NCBI GenBank assembly: GCA_011176535.1
Contig: DUEP01000001.1
Span: 1-63,904, forward strand
DNA: 63,904 nucleotides
Source: Anaerolineae bacterium
Lineage (GTDB): Bacteria > Chloroflexota > Anaerolineae > Anaerolineales > DRMV01
Direction of reading: 5' to 3'
In this document: piece by piece, positions 1 to 9,710 of the stretch
How positions within the stretch are numbered: the first letter of the stretch is position 1
How the letters are laid out: every line of letters begins with the position of its first letter
Made by a program: the position numbers and the translations under genes
The notes under the pieces: generated by a model
The model's database searches: none
What the model was told of the DNA's origin: nothing
Seen by the model: the letters and a program-made list of their open reading frames with translations, nothing else

Positions 1-585
<585 letters not shown>

Positions 586-713
586 GAGGCTTAGGCGCCT
601 TTCGGCGTTTAGGCTCTCTGAGAGTCTTCCTGGTTAAACTCTTTCCGGAACTGGCTTTCGCACTTCCTACCACTCTTCAGTTGTCAAGGTGCTCGACTCA
701 CTTGGCAAGACCT

Positions 714-742
714 ATTCTACTCGCCGAGCCTCACCCTGTCAA
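714..742 (-). promoter_or_regulatory. rRNA operon promoter, proximal (P2)
   Basis: On the minus strand TTGACA (737-742), a 17-base spacer and TAGAAT (714-719) form a near-perfect housekeeping sigma promoter about 130 bases upstream of the 16S 5' end. The leader between it and the 16S gene (586-713) contains a second TTGACA-like motif near 681-686 without a matching -10. Confidence 0.85.
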
Positions 743-902
743 GGGTTTAGAGGACACAAATCCACCGATGCCTCTTTTTCCGACATCGGCCGCCAGACCG
801 AGCAGGCCCGCAGACCCTGGTCTCTGGCGCTCAGCGCCTCTTCAGTTGTTAGGGAACTTCCCGCTCTCGCGGGCGAGTTCGTCCGTCATAGTGACGCGCC
901 GA

Positions 903-930
903 ATTATACGCCCTTTTGCCTGGATGTCAA
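903..930 (-). promoter_or_regulatory. rRNA operon promoter, distal (P1)
   Basis: On the minus strand a perfect TTGACA (925-930), a 16-base spacer and a perfect TATAAT (903-908) lie between the recR stop codon and the 16S leader. With the second promoter 190 bases downstream this gives the tandem P1/P2 arrangement typical of strongly expressed rRNA operons. No UP element or FIS-like site was identified. Confidence 0.9.
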
Positions 931-961
931 GGATTTTCGCCGAAATTGGCCTGCTTCGCCT

Positions 962-1570
962 TCACGCCATCTCCTGCCGACCGGCCAGCGCGCCTCGCAA
1001 GGTGTTCTGGTCCGCGTATTCCACATCTCCGCCGCTGGGCAGCCCCCGCGCCAGGCGCGTCACCCGCACCCCATAAGGCTTCAGCCGGTCCCGAATGTAC
1101 AGCGCCGTGGCATCCCCCTCCAGGCTGGGATTGGTGGCCAGGATGACCTCCTGCACCCCTCCACGGGCCACCCGCTCCACCAACTCGGCGATGCGCAATT
1201 CCTCCGGGCCCACGCCCTCGATGGGGGAAAGCACGCCGTGCAGCACATGGTAGCGCCCCTGGTACACCCCGGCCCGTTCGATGGCCAGCACATCCAGCGG
1301 CTCTTCGACCACACAAATCAACCCCGCATCGCGGCTCTCATCCCGGCAAATCGGGCATCGGGTTTCCCCCGGCTCGGTGATGTTGAAGCACTCCTGGCAG
1401 TACGCCACCCCCTGCTGCAAACCTTCCAGCGCTTCAAGCAGCGCCTGCCGCACCTCGGCCGAGGATTCGCGCAACAGGAAAAAGGTCAGCCGCGAAGCCG
1501 TCTTGGGGCCAATGCCCGGCAGGCGGGCAAAGGCATCCATCAAGCGTTGAATGGGCTCGGGTAACAACAT
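962..1570 (-). CDS. recR: Recombination mediator protein RecR
   Basis: RecR acts with RecO/RecF in loading RecA at single-strand gaps. The 202-residue product has the N-terminal helix-hairpin-helix (LPGIGPKTASRL, about residues 18-29), a four-cysteine zinc finger (C58, C61, C72, C75) and a Toprim domain starting near residue 84 (ICVVEEPLD). The ATG at 1570 is preferred over an in-frame GTG at 1576 because GAGG sits five bases upstream of the ATG and would overlap the GTG. It follows ebfC and dnaX in the common dnaX-ebfC-recR order. The 131-base gap upstream holds an 8-bp hairpin (1643-1666) of unknown role. The rRNA promoters lie just downstream of its stop. Confidence 0.96.
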   Translation of the reverse strand: MLLPEPIQRLMDAFARLPGIGPKTASRLTFFLLRESSAEVRQALLEALEGLQQGVAYCQECFNITEPGETRCPICRDESRDAGLICVVEEPLDVLAIERAGVYQGRYHVLHGVLSPIEGVGPEELRIAELVERVARGGVQEVILATNPSLEGDATALYIRDRLKPYGVRVTRLARGLPSGGDVEYADQNTLRGALAGRQEMA

Positions 1571-1701
1571 GGGCACCTCAGCAGCGTATCGGGTTCAAGC
1601 CTTCCCCTCTCAAGGGGCACGGTGGGGCCATCTTCCTACCTGCCACCACCGACGACCGGGTGGTGGACAAAGCGGGCGTTTACCCTGCGCCGCCCGCCGC
1701 C

Positions 1702-2034
1702 TCAAAAGGGCAACAAGCCGCTCAGCCCCTGGGTCAGCCCACCCAACCGTTCTTCGCTCAACTTGTTGGCCGCTTCCAGGGCGTTGTTGAAGGCGCTGAC
1801 CAGCATATCCTGCAGCATCTCAGCGTCGCCTTCGCTCAATAATTCAGGGTCGATTTCCACGGCCACGCAACGATGGTCGCCTTTGAGCGTCACCCGCACC
1901 GCGCCGCCGCCCGCCGTGCCGGTCACCTCCTCCTCGGCCAGTTTGGCCTGCGCCTCTTCCAACTGCTGTTGCAACTGCTGCAGCATGGCCAGGGGGTTCT
2001 GCCTTCCCCCCCGCGGGGGACGATATTTCGCCAT
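1702..2034 (-). CDS. ebfC: YbaB/EbfC family nucleoid-associated protein
   Basis: This small DNA-binding protein of 110 residues belongs to the YbaB/EbfC family, almost always encoded between dnaX and recR. The N-terminal third is glutamine-rich and helical (MLQQLQQQLEEAQAKL), followed by the family beta-hairpin segment (VTGTAGGGAVRVTLKG) and the C-terminal helix (AFNNALEAANKLSEERLG). There are two adjacent ATG codons; 2034 is chosen because GGAGG lies six bases upstream. That ATG shares one base with the dnaX stop (TGATG), implying translational coupling. The dimer is expected to bind DNA by clamping it; no target is inferred. Confidence 0.93.
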   Translation of the reverse strand: MAKYRPPRGGRQNPLAMLQQLQQQLEEAQAKLAEEEVTGTAGGGAVRVTLKGDHRCVAVEIDPELLSEGDAEMLQDMLVSAFNNALEAANKLSEERLGGLTQGLSGLLPF

Positions 2035-3617
2035 CATTTCCTCCTTTTCAGGGATTGGTGTTGCACCACCTTGCCGCCTAATTCTACCGCGAAGCGGGCC
2101 AGGCTCCCTTCGAGCAAGGCGTCGTAATCATGGCCCGCGCCCCCCAGAACCTTGAACCGCACCTGCAAGGCGCGGCCCACCACCGCCGCCAGGCCTTGCT
2201 CCACCATCGTCTTGCGCTGCGGCTCGCTCAATTTCTGCTTACGAAACCCACCCTGCACGCCGATGGTCACCAGACCGCCCTGAACGGCCAACACCCGCGC
2301 CTCGGCCAGCAGGCCGGCCACCTCGGGGGACTGCTGCCGAATCCGTTGCAGGACCTGCGGCCAGACCTGCCGCACCTGAGGGGCTTCCTCTTTCGAAGGG
2401 GACATGGCCGCCGACGCCGGGAGTGGGGCCTCATCTCCCGGGACGGCACGCCCTCCCCGGGGTTCAGATCCCCCCTGAGAGGTCCCGCCCGCCCCCTCAG
2501 CGGCGGGCGGGGGAGCGCCTTTTGGGGAGGCGACCTCCTCCGGGGGGAGTACCGCCTCGGCGGTGACCACTTCCAAAGGCAAGGCCGGGTCCCAGGACGC
2601 GCGCATCTCGCTGACCGCGCGGTTGTACAGGCGAATCAGGCACAACAAAGCGTGGCCGGGCAGGGCCCGGGCGTGCTCGGCCATTTTGGCCCTCGTTTCG
2701 GCCGGCGCGTCCACCTGATCGGCATTGCCCACCTGCACCTGCAGCACCTGGCGCAGGTACCCCACCACCTGGCGGGCAAACTGCCGGGGGTCGGCGCCGC
2801 CGTCCAGCACCTGGCGCAACTGGGCCATGGCCTGGGCCGCGTCTCGCGCCACCACCGCATCCACCAACCGCAACACGGCTTCGTGGGTGCTCACCCCCAA
2901 CACCTCCTGCGCACGAGCCAGGGTCACCAACCCCTCGCCGGAGGCCAACTGGTCGAGCAGCGAGATGGCATCGCGCAGGCTGCCCGTAGCCTGACGGGCG
3001 ATCAGGGTCAGCGCGCCATTCTCGACTTCGATTTCCTCAGCTTCCACAATGCGTTGCAAATAAGCCACAATGTCAGCCACCGGCAGGCGACGAAACTCGT
3101 ACCTCTGACAACGCGAGAGCACCGTGGCCGGGATTTTGTGCACTTCGGTGGTGGCCAGAACGAAGATGGCATGTTCAGGCGGCTCTTCCAGGGTCTTCAG
3201 CAGGGCGTTGAAGGCCGCGGTGGAGAGCATGTGTACCTCGTCGATGATGTACACCTTGTAGCGACCCTGCGAAGGGGCGAAGTGGATTTTGTCGCGTAGG
3301 TCGCGAACATCGTCCACGCTGGTGTTGGAGGCGGCGTCGATTTCGACCAAGTCCATGAAGCGACCTTCGTTGACCGCCTGACAGTGGTCGCAGGCATCGC
3401 AGGGGCGGCCTGCCGGGTCGGGGTGCAGGCAATTGACCGCCTTGGCCAGCAGGCGGGCGGTGGTCGTCTTGCCCGTGCCCCGCGGCCCGGCAAAAAGGTA
3501 GGCATGGGCCACCTTGCTATGGGCCACAGCATTGCGCAGTGTGCGAATCACATGCTCCTGGCCCACCACCTGATCCCAGGTGCGCGGGCGCCACTTGCGG
3601 TAGAGGGCTTGGGTCAT
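2034..3617 (-). CDS. dnaX: DNA polymerase III subunit gamma/tau
   Basis: This is the clamp-loader ATPase of the replicative polymerase, 527 residues long. Visible features are Walker A GPRGTGKT (44-51), a zinc module (C63, C73, C76, C79), Walker B DEVH (126-129) and the sensor/arginine-finger motif LSRCQRYEFR. A clamp-loader collar follows, then a Pro/Ala/Glu-rich linker (about 370-425) and a tau-like C-terminal domain. No obvious slippery A-run for programmed gamma production was found, but it was not searched exhaustively. It heads dnaX-ebfC-recR. The short upstream gap (3618-3713) carries three copies of a GGGATGCCC-like word (about 3658-3690). Confidence 0.96.
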   Translation of the reverse strand: MTQALYRKWRPRTWDQVVGQEHVIRTLRNAVAHSKVAHAYLFAGPRGTGKTTTARLLAKAVNCLHPDPAGRPCDACDHCQAVNEGRFMDLVEIDAASNTSVDDVRDLRDKIHFAPSQGRYKVYIIDEVHMLSTAAFNALLKTLEEPPEHAIFVLATTEVHKIPATVLSRCQRYEFRRLPVADIVAYLQRIVEAEEIEVENGALTLIARQATGSLRDAISLLDQLASGEGLVTLARAQEVLGVSTHEAVLRLVDAVVARDAAQAMAQLRQVLDGGADPRQFARQVVGYLRQVLQVQVGNADQVDAPAETRAKMAEHARALPGHALLCLIRLYNRAVSEMRASWDPALPLEVVTAEAVLPPEEVASPKGAPPPAAEGAGGTSQGGSEPRGGRAVPGDEAPLPASAAMSPSKEEAPQVRQVWPQVLQRIRQQSPEVAGLLAEARVLAVQGGLVTIGVQGGFRKQKLSEPQRKTMVEQGLAAVVGRALQVRFKVLGGAGHDYDALLEGSLARFAVELGGKVVQHQSLKRRK

Positions 3618-3713
3618 GGGAACCTCGGTCGGGGAGTGGTCAGGTGTCAGATGGGTCGGGATGCCCGGATGCCCTGTGCCGGGATGCCCTGAGGCCCATG
3701 CGAGGGCTTGAGG

Positions 3714-4073
3714 TCAGGGCCAGCGCAGGGGCAACAGTTGCCAGACGGGATGAGGCGCTTCCAAATTATAGTCGCGGATGCGGCGGTTGAGGGCCTCCAT
3801 CTCGCGGCGCAGGCGGGGCAGGTCCTGCCCGGTCGCGCGGTTTAGCGCCTCACGCCAGGCCGCGACATCCGCCTGCAAGGCCCGGCGCTTGGCGAGCCAG
3901 GAGGGCACCAGGTCGTTGTTGCGCAGCACTTTCCACGCCAGGCGCCACTCGTCGGGTAGGCCGGGAGGAAAATCGTCCTCGGGCAAAGGCACGCCCACGG
4001 GCAGGTCGTCAAAAGCCCCTTCGGCCTGCGCCTGCCGGATGCGCTCTTCGGCCAACCGTTGCCACCACGACAT
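3714..4073 (-). CDS. DUF1992 (DnaJ-homologue subfamily C28 conserved domain) protein
   Basis: The 119-residue product matches the DUF1992 pattern: an N-terminal WWQRLAEERIRQAQAEGAFD helix, the short 'PLPEDD.PPGLPDEWRLAWKVLRNNDLVPSWL' type block, then a long helical region of Arg/Glu/Leu. The same domain occurs in eukaryotic DNAJC28, but no J domain is present here. Biochemical function is unknown. It lies 96 bases upstream of dnaX on the same strand and may be co-transcribed. Family assignment is from motif recognition only. Confidence 0.75.
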   Translation of the reverse strand: MSWWQRLAEERIRQAQAEGAFDDLPVGVPLPEDDFPPGLPDEWRLAWKVLRNNDLVPSWLAKRRALQADVAAWREALNRATGQDLPRLRREMEALNRRIRDYNLEAPHPVWQLLPLRWP

Positions 4074-4136
4074 CGGACCACCTGCCTTCGCGCTTCGTTG
4101 GGGACGCCCTTGAACGGTTCACAGCGCGTTTATAGT

Positions 4137-4724
4137 TTACCGCACTTCGCCTGGGCATGGGGCTGGCGGGGAGAAAGGGCGCCAGGCGCACGACACCGTA
4201 TAGGTCAGACCACCCGGCCCGTGGCGTCGCGCAAAGTGAGTTACGTCCCCGGAGGCCACACCGCCTGAGAGAGCCCCAAAACAACTCCACGGCCGTGTCC
4301 GGCCCGCCCGATTTGGTCCACACCCACACCGTGCCGCCAGACTGCAACCGCAACGCAGGGAAGACGAACACATGCCCCCGGCCATCGCCCATCCGCCAGC
4401 CGTCGAGTGCCAACACGTCCGGGCCACGACAACGCAGAAGCACCCGTTCCTCCTCCAGGTAACCGGCGCCCTGCACATCGGCCACTTTCAGCGCCTGGGG
4501 ATTGCCCGCCGCAATGTTTTGGGGAGGCGGCGCGATCGGCGGGCCAACCACTGCGCCTTCGGTCTCCGATGGCACGGGCGACAAGACCCCCAGGCCGTTC
4601 GTCGCCTTCGGCGCGTAGGGACTGGGATGCGTGCGCGCCCACAGGCTCAACGCCGCCCAGGTTGCCCCGGCCGACACCAGGCATTGAACAGGAGGTAAAA
4701 CCCCACCCGTCTCCAGTGGCGCAT
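4137..4724 (-). pseudogene. Lamin-tail-domain protein, broken by several frameshifts
   Basis: A recognisable lamin tail domain (LTD) is spread over three reading frames. From the ATG at 4724 (GGGA upstream) a hydrophobic N-terminus runs in one frame. From about 4680 a second frame carries LALDGWRMGDGRGHVFVFP and GGTVWVWTKSGGPDTAVELF followed by WG. At about 4275 the homology moves to a third frame (LSQAVWPPG), is interrupted by a stop, resumes there as LTLRDATGRVV, then moves back for LTYTVSCAW ending at 4137. Joined, the pieces match the full LTD pattern of secreted Chloroflexi proteins. At least three or four indels are needed, so it is either a decayed gene or a badly sequenced stretch. 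Confidence 0.7.
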
Positions 4725-4740
4725 GTTCCCTCCCCTGCTC

Positions 4741-6402
4741 TCAAACACGCCGCACGAGCCAAAGGAATCCATACGGGGGCAAGGTCACGCTTTGCCCCAC
4801 GGGCTGCGAAGGCCTCGCAAGTTCAGGCGCAATCGGGTGATACACCCCTTTGGGCAACGACACCCTCTGTGGGGCGCGGCTCAGATTGTTGAGCACCAGT
4901 ATTGGCGCCTCCTGAGGATGGTGCGGGTCCTCACGAAAATACGCCGCCACCTGAGGGGCGTCCAGGTCCACCCAGCGCAGCCGACCATAGCCCAAAACCG
5001 GGTGGGCTTTGCGCATCTGGATCATCCGACGCACGCTCTGCAGCAACGAACCCGGATCCCGCCGCTGGGCCCGCACATTCACCTTTCGATACCCGTACTG
5101 CGGGTCGTCGATCACCGGGAGGTAGGGCCGCACATCCGGGGCGGTGAACCCCGCGTTGGGCGATTCGTCGGTCCATTGCATGGGCGTGCGCACGCCGTTG
5201 CGGTCGGGCAGCCAGATATTGTCCCCCATGCCAATCTCGTCGCCATAGTAGAGGAACGGCGTCCCCGGCAGGGTGAAGAGCAAAGAGTAAGCCAGCCGAA
5301 TTTTGCGTTCGTCGCCGTCCAGCAGAGGCGCCAGCCGCCGGCGGATGCCCAGATTGAGCCGCATCCGGGGATGAGGCGCATACTGCTCCCACATCCACGC
5401 CCGCTCCGCTTCGGTGACCATCTCCAACGACAACTCGTCGTGATTGCGGAGGAAGGTGCACCACTGGCAATCCTCTGGGATGGGCGGTGTGGCTTCCAGG
5501 ATGCGCACCAGGGCATCGCGCCGCTCCTGCTTCAGCGCCATGAAGATGCGCGGCATCACCGGGAAGTGAAAGGCCATGTGGAACTCATCGCCGGGCACCG
5601 AGGGATCGTGCGGATCACCGCCGAAATACGCCCGCACATCCTGGGGCCACTGGTTCGCCTCGCACAGCAACACCCGCCCGGGAAAATGCTCATCCACATA
5701 ACGCCGCAAGCGCTTGAGGAAAGCGTGCGTTTCGGGGAGATTCTCGCAATTGGTCCCCTCGCGCTCAAACAGATAAGGTACGGCGTCCACGCGAAAGCCG
5801 TCCACCCCCATGGCCAGCCAGTAATGCACCACGCGCAGCATTTCCTCCTGCACCGCCGGATTGTCGTAGTTCAAGTCGGGCTGCCAGCGATAAAACCGGT
5901 GCCAGTAGTACTTCTTCGCCACCGGGTCCCAGGTCCAGTTGGAGGTCTCCGAATCCAGAAAGATGATCCGCGCCTGTGAGTATTTCTGGCCCGTGTCGCT
6001 CCACACGTAATAATCATGGTAAGGGGAATGGGGATTGCGCCGCGCCTCCTGGAACCAGGGGTGCTGATCCGAGGTGTGATTCAACACCAAATCCACGATG
6101 ATGCGCAGATTCCGGGCGTGGGCCTCGGCCAGCAGTTCACGGAAGTCCTCCAAGGTCCCGTAATCGGGGTGAATCCCATAGTAGTCCGCCACATCATACC
6201 CATCGTCCCGAAGCGGCGAAGGGTAAATGGGCAACAACCAGATACAATCCACCCCCAACCACTGCAAATAATCCAGTTTAGCGGTCAGGCCGCGCAAATC
6301 CCCATGACCATCCCGATTGCTGTCGAAAAACGCCCGCACATAGAGTTCGTAGCACACGGCGTTCTTGTACCAGGGGTGTTCTCGAGGGGGCGTTGAGCTC
6401 AT
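4741..6402 (-). CDS. treS: Trehalose synthase (maltose alpha-D-glucosyltransferase), GH13
   Basis: TreS interconverts maltose and trehalose by intramolecular transglucosylation. The 553-residue product is a complete GH13 enzyme. Conserved regions are I DLVLNHTS (104-111), [10 protein letters not shown] with nucleophile D206, III LLCEAN with acid/base E248, and IV RNHDE with D322. The TreS hallmarks [19 protein letters not shown] and [17 protein letters not shown] are present. The length fits TreS without a fused maltokinase domain. It is the last gene of the lacI/ABC transporter cluster, 33 bases after the second permease, pointing to cytoplasmic processing of an imported alpha-glucoside. A related GH13 hydrolase specificity cannot be wholly excluded. 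Confidence 0.9.
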   Translation of the reverse strand: MSSTPPREHPWYKNAVCYELYVRAFFDSNRDGHGDLRGLTAKLDYLQWLGVDCIWLLPIYPSPLRDDGYDVADYYGIHPDYGTLEDFRELLAEAHARNLRIIVDLVLNHTSDQHPWFQEARRNPHSPYHDYYVWSDTGQKYSQARIIFLDSETSNWTWDPVAKKYYWHRFYRWQPDLNYDNPAVQEEMLRVVHYWLAMGVDGFRVDAVPYLFEREGTNCENLPETHAFLKRLRRYVDEHFPGRVLLCEANQWPQDVRAYFGGDPHDPSVPGDEFHMAFHFPVMPRIFMALKQERRDALVRILEATPPIPEDCQWCTFLRNHDELSLEMVTEAERAWMWEQYAPHPRMRLNLGIRRRLAPLLDGDERKIRLAYSLLFTLPGTPFLYYGDEIGMGDNIWLPDRNGVRTPMQWTDESPNAGFTAPDVRPYLPVIDDPQYGYRKVNVRAQRRDPGSLLQSVRRMIQMRKAHPVLGYGRLRWVDLDAPQVAAYFREDPHHPQEAPILVLNNLSRAPQRVSLPKGVYHPIAPELARPSQPVGQSVTLPPYGFLWLVRRV

Positions 6403-6435
6403 GCTTTTCTCCCTGCAAGGTCTGCGTGCGTGAAA

Positions 6436-7293
6436 TCAGCCTTTGACCGACCCCGCAAGGATACCACGCACAAAATAGCGCTGCAAGGAGAGGAAAACCA
6501 CCAGGGGCAGGGCCATGGTGACAAAGGCCGCCGCGGTCAACAGGTGCCAGTTCTGCCCCAGCGAGTTAATGAGGCTGCTCAACTTCAGCGTCAACGGGGC
6601 GACCTCCTCGGTACCTCCCAGATAGATGAGGGCCACCAGCAGGTCGTTCCACACCCACAGAAATTGAAAGATGGCCAGCGAGGCCAGGGCGGGCACCGAG
6701 AGGGGCAAAACCAGGCGCACGAAAGCCGTGAACTCCGAAGCCCCGTCCAGATAAGCCGATTCCAACAAGTCCCTGGGGAGCGCTCCGAAAAAATTGCGCA
6801 AAAGATAGATGGCGAAAGGCAGGCCATAGCCGGTGTGGGCCAGCCAGATGCCCAGATAGGTCCCGGACAGGCCCAACCGGTTGTACACCCGCAGCAGAGG
6901 GATTAGGGTCATCTGGAGAGGCACCACCATCAACCCCACCACGATGGCAAACAGGGCCTGCCGACCACGGAACTCCATCCAGGCGAAGGCGTAAGCCGCA
7001 AAGGCGGCAACCGCAATGGGCAGCAGCGTAGAAGGCACCGTGATGATCAGGCTGTTGAGAAACGCCCGGCCCATGCCCTGGGCGGTGAGAATCTCCCGAT
7101 AGTTTTGCAGGGTGTATTGGGTGAACTCCAACGGATGCACGAAGACAGTCCACCAGCCAGTGCGCATGACCGCGTCGGCTGGGCGCAAGGAACTGATCAG
7201 CAGGCCTATCGTGGGCGTCATCCACACCAGGCCCGCCAGCACCAGCACAAGGTGCAACGGCACCCGGGAAAGTCGTGCCCTGACCTGGCTCAT
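6436..7293 (-). CDS. Carbohydrate ABC transporter permease (MalG type)
   Basis: A 285-residue inner-membrane permease of the CUT1 class with about six transmembrane segments and the cytoplasmic EAA loop (ESAYLDGASEFTAFVRLVLP), which couples to the ATPase. Its ATG overlaps the stop of the preceding permease by four bases (7290-7293), so the two subunits are translationally coupled. No ATP-binding subunit is encoded in this cluster; as is common for CUT1 systems, a shared MsmK/MalK-type ATPase encoded elsewhere must be used. The substrate is probably an alpha-glucoside, inferred only from the adjacent treS. Confidence 0.92.
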   Translation of the reverse strand: MSQVRARLSRVPLHLVLVLAGLVWMTPTIGLLISSLRPADAVMRTGWWTVFVHPLEFTQYTLQNYREILTAQGMGRAFLNSLIITVPSTLLPIAVAAFAAYAFAWMEFRGRQALFAIVVGLMVVPLQMTLIPLLRVYNRLGLSGTYLGIWLAHTGYGLPFAIYLLRNFFGALPRDLLESAYLDGASEFTAFVRLVLPLSVPALASLAIFQFLWVWNDLLVALIYLGGTEEVAPLTLKLSSLINSLGQNWHLLTAAAFVTMALPLVVFLSLQRYFVRGILAGSVKG

Positions 7294-8162
7294 CGGATGG
7301 CCTCCTGTTCCTGGAACCGTCGGATGTTGACCAGCATCACCGGCACGATAGCCAGAAGAAGCACTACGGCGATGGCGCTGGCCCGTCCGAAGTGGCGGAA
7401 ATGGAACATCTCCTTGTACATCCGGTTAGCGATCACCTCGGTGCCGTAGTTGCCGTTGGTCATCACATACACGATGTCGAACACTTTGAGCACATTGATG
7501 ATCATCGTGGTGGCGACTACGGCCAGCGTGGGTTTCATCAGGGGAAGGATGATCTTCCAGAAGATGTGCCACTCCGTAGCCCCGTCTACCCGGGCGGCCT
7601 CCAGCAGCTCCTTAGGGATACTCTTGTAAGCCGCCGACAGGATGACCATGTTGAACCCCGTCCAAATCCACACCCCGACGGCGATGAGGGCAAAGTTGTT
7701 GATCGGCCGGGTGGTCAGCCAGCCGACGGGCGGCTGATGGAACCAGGCCACCCGAATGGCGTTCAACACACCGATTTGAGGCGCGTCGGCCGGGCGATAG
7801 GCATAGACGAACAGCCAGATGACCCCCGCCCCCACAAAGGAAATGGCCATGGGCAGGAAAATGGCCGATTTGACGACGGCCTCATAACGCACCCGATCCG
7901 CCATCACCGCCAGAATCAGCCCCAGAAAGACGGTCAGACTGGTGAAAACCACAATCCACAACAGGTTGTTGCGGAATGCGGTGTGCATGGCCTTGGAAGT
8001 GAAAATCCACTGGTAGTTCTTCAGCCCTACGAAATGTTCTACCCGCGCGTCGAAAAAACTGTAGTACAGCGTGGCCAAGGTGGGATAGACCAGATAGGCG
8101 GCCAGGATGAGCAAAGCCGGGCTGAGATACAACCAGGGCGTCCATGGGCGACTGGAGCGCAT
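7290..8162 (-). CDS. Carbohydrate ABC transporter permease (MalF type)
   Basis: The 290-residue partner permease of the CUT1 transporter. It opens with a hydrophobic helix (WLYLSPALLILAAYLVYP) and carries the EAA motif LLEAARVDGATEWHIFWKII. The C-terminus shares four bases with the next permease gene. It is separated from the binding-protein gene by 64 bases that contain a perfect 11-bp hairpin with a T-tract (8177-8209), expected to reduce permease expression relative to the binding protein. Confidence 0.92.
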   Translation of the reverse strand: MRSSRPWTPWLYLSPALLILAAYLVYPTLATLYYSFFDARVEHFVGLKNYQWIFTSKAMHTAFRNNLLWIVVFTSLTVFLGLILAVMADRVRYEAVVKSAIFLPMAISFVGAGVIWLFVYAYRPADAPQIGVLNAIRVAWFHQPPVGWLTTRPINNFALIAVGVWIWTGFNMVILSAAYKSIPKELLEAARVDGATEWHIFWKIILPLMKPTLAVVATTMIINVLKVFDIVYVMTNGNYGTEVIANRMYKEMFHFRHFGRASAIAVVLLLAIVPVMLVNIRRFQEQEAIR

Positions 8163-8176
8163 GGCTTTCCTCCCGC

Positions 8177-8209
8177 GAAAAAGAGGGCGGCCTTGAACAG
8201 GCCGCCCTC
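8177..8209 (-). terminator. Intra-operon attenuator/terminator hairpin
   Basis: Between the binding-protein and permease genes a perfect 11-bp stem (GAGGGCGGCCT, loop of 5) is followed on the minus strand by TTTTTC. This has the form of an intrinsic terminator but lies inside an operon, so partial read-through and protection of the upstream mRNA are the likely roles. Confidence 0.8.
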
Positions 8210-8226
8210 CTCACCCGTCGGCGCGA

Positions 8227-9594
8227 CTATTTGCCGTAGGCGTCCTGAGCCGAGGCTTCGATGTCTGCCAGCACGGTGTCCAGGTCCGTGCCGCTCACAT
8301 AGTCCAGCACCCCGGTCCAGAAGGAACCGGCCCCCACCGCCGCCGGCATCAGGTCCGAACCGTCGAAACGGGCCACCTGCGCGCTGACGATGGCCTGCGC
8401 CATCTTGCGCGTCAGATCGTCCGGATAGACATCCAGGTTGACCTGTTTGTTGGCCGAGATGAAGCCGCCACTGGCCGCCCAGATTTCCTGCGGCTTGGCG
8501 CTGGCCAGGTGCTGCACGAACTGGCGCACTTCCGGCGTATCGTTGAACATCACGATGACATCCCCCGCGATAAGCGCCGGGGTGCCCCACTGCTCATCGA
8601 TGGGCGGGAAGGTGAAGAAATCGTAGTCCTCACCCGCTTTGAGGCCCTTGGGGAAGAAGCCGGTGATGAACGAAGCCTGGCGGTGCATGTAGCAGCCCGG
8701 GGGATCGTCGAACAAGGGTTGCGGCGAATCGCCAAAGTTGGTGTTGAGCACGCCCTGCACGCCGCCCCACACATACTTGTCGTTGCGGGCAATCTGGCCA
8801 AAGAATTCCCAGGCCTGCTTCACCGCCGGGTCGGTCCAGGGGATTTCATGACGCACCCACTGGTCGTAAACTTCAGGCCCGGCGGTGCGCAGCATGATGT
8901 CCTCGATCCAATCCGTGCCCGGCCAGCCGCTGGCCGGACCGCTCTCCAAACCGATGCACCAGGGCGTACCGCCATCGGCCACGATCTGATCCGTCAGGGC
9001 CATCATCTCGTCCCAGGTCTTGGGTACCTGATACCCTTTGGCCGCGAAGGCCTTGGGGTTGTACCAGACCAGGCTCTTGATGGCCACCTTGTAGAAAATA
9101 CCGTACAAATGGCCGTCGTAACTGGCCAGGTCCACCCAGGACTGGCCGTAATCGGCCTTGATCTTCTCCACATCCATGAAGGAATCCAGCGGAACCAGAT
9201 GGCCGGCCTTGGCCAATTCGTACAACTGACCGGGGTTGGGCAGAATGGCAATGTCGGGTGGGTTGCCGGCCTCGACCCGGGTGGTCAGCACGGCGGCCAG
9301 GTCGCGGGTGCCCTCAAAGGCCACGCCAATCCCCGTCTCCTTGGTGAAGGGCGCGACAGCATCCTGAAAGGCCACCCGCTCGTCACCGCCCCACACCCCC
9401 ATGACAGTGATGGCGCCCTTGGGGGCCGGCACTTCTACGGTGACCTCCACGGTCTCCTTGACAGGCACGGTGACTTTCACCTCCACCGTCTTTTCCACCG
9501 GCACCATGACGGTCTTCGGCGCACAGGCCGTGAGAAGCAGGCTCAAGGTCAACAACACAACAAACACGCCGAACAACAGGCGATTGCGGGACAT
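8227..9594 (-). CDS. ABC transporter sugar-binding lipoprotein
   Basis: This is the extracytoplasmic solute-binding protein of the CUT1 transporter, 455 residues. The signal sequence ends in a lipobox (LLLTAC, lipidated cysteine 24). A linker of short Val/Glu/Lys/Thr repeats (EKTVEVKVTVPVKETVEV) tethers the binding domain, a style frequent in Chloroflexi. The mature part is a family 1 binding protein (ITVMGVWGGDERVAFQDAVAPF; NPPDIAILPNPGQLYELA). GGAGG precedes the ATG. It lies 116 bases after lacI; no separate operator was found in that gap, so it is probably transcribed from the lacI promoter. Confidence 0.93.
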   Translation of the reverse strand: MSRNRLLFGVFVVLLTLSLLLTACAPKTVMVPVEKTVEVKVTVPVKETVEVTVEVPAPKGAITVMGVWGGDERVAFQDAVAPFTKETGIGVAFEGTRDLAAVLTTRVEAGNPPDIAILPNPGQLYELAKAGHLVPLDSFMDVEKIKADYGQSWVDLASYDGHLYGIFYKVAIKSLVWYNPKAFAAKGYQVPKTWDEMMALTDQIVADGGTPWCIGLESGPASGWPGTDWIEDIMLRTAGPEVYDQWVRHEIPWTDPAVKQAWEFFGQIARNDKYVWGGVQGVLNTNFGDSPQPLFDDPPGCYMHRQASFITGFFPKGLKAGEDYDFFTFPPIDEQWGTPALIAGDVIVMFNDTPEVRQFVQHLASAKPQEIWAASGGFISANKQVNLDVYPDDLTRKMAQAIVSAQVARFDGSDLMPAAVGAGSFWTGVLDYVSGTDLDTVLADIEASAQDAYGK

Positions 9595-9710
9595 GGTACA
9601 CCTCCTGACACATGCGAACTACGGCTCAAACAGGGTTCTCATCGGACAAAGCCTCTCCGAGAGACATCGTGCCTTTTCTTTAGCGGCTCTCACCTCCTTC
9701 CCTAATCAGA

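Noticed and set aside
1577-1701. Possible tRNA or SRP RNA between ebfC and recR (GGTTCAAGCC word, hairpin)
   Set aside because: No acceptor stem, anticodon arm or conserved SRP tetraloop/GGAAGG-type motif could be fitted.
2130-3299. 389-codon open frame antisense to dnaX
   Set aside because: His/Gln/Gly-rich text produced by the opposite strand of a GC-rich gene; dnaX on the other strand is unambiguous.
4723-5979. 418-codon open frame antisense to treS
   Set aside because: Shadow of treS, which has all GH13 motifs; no ribosome site or domain in the antisense frame.
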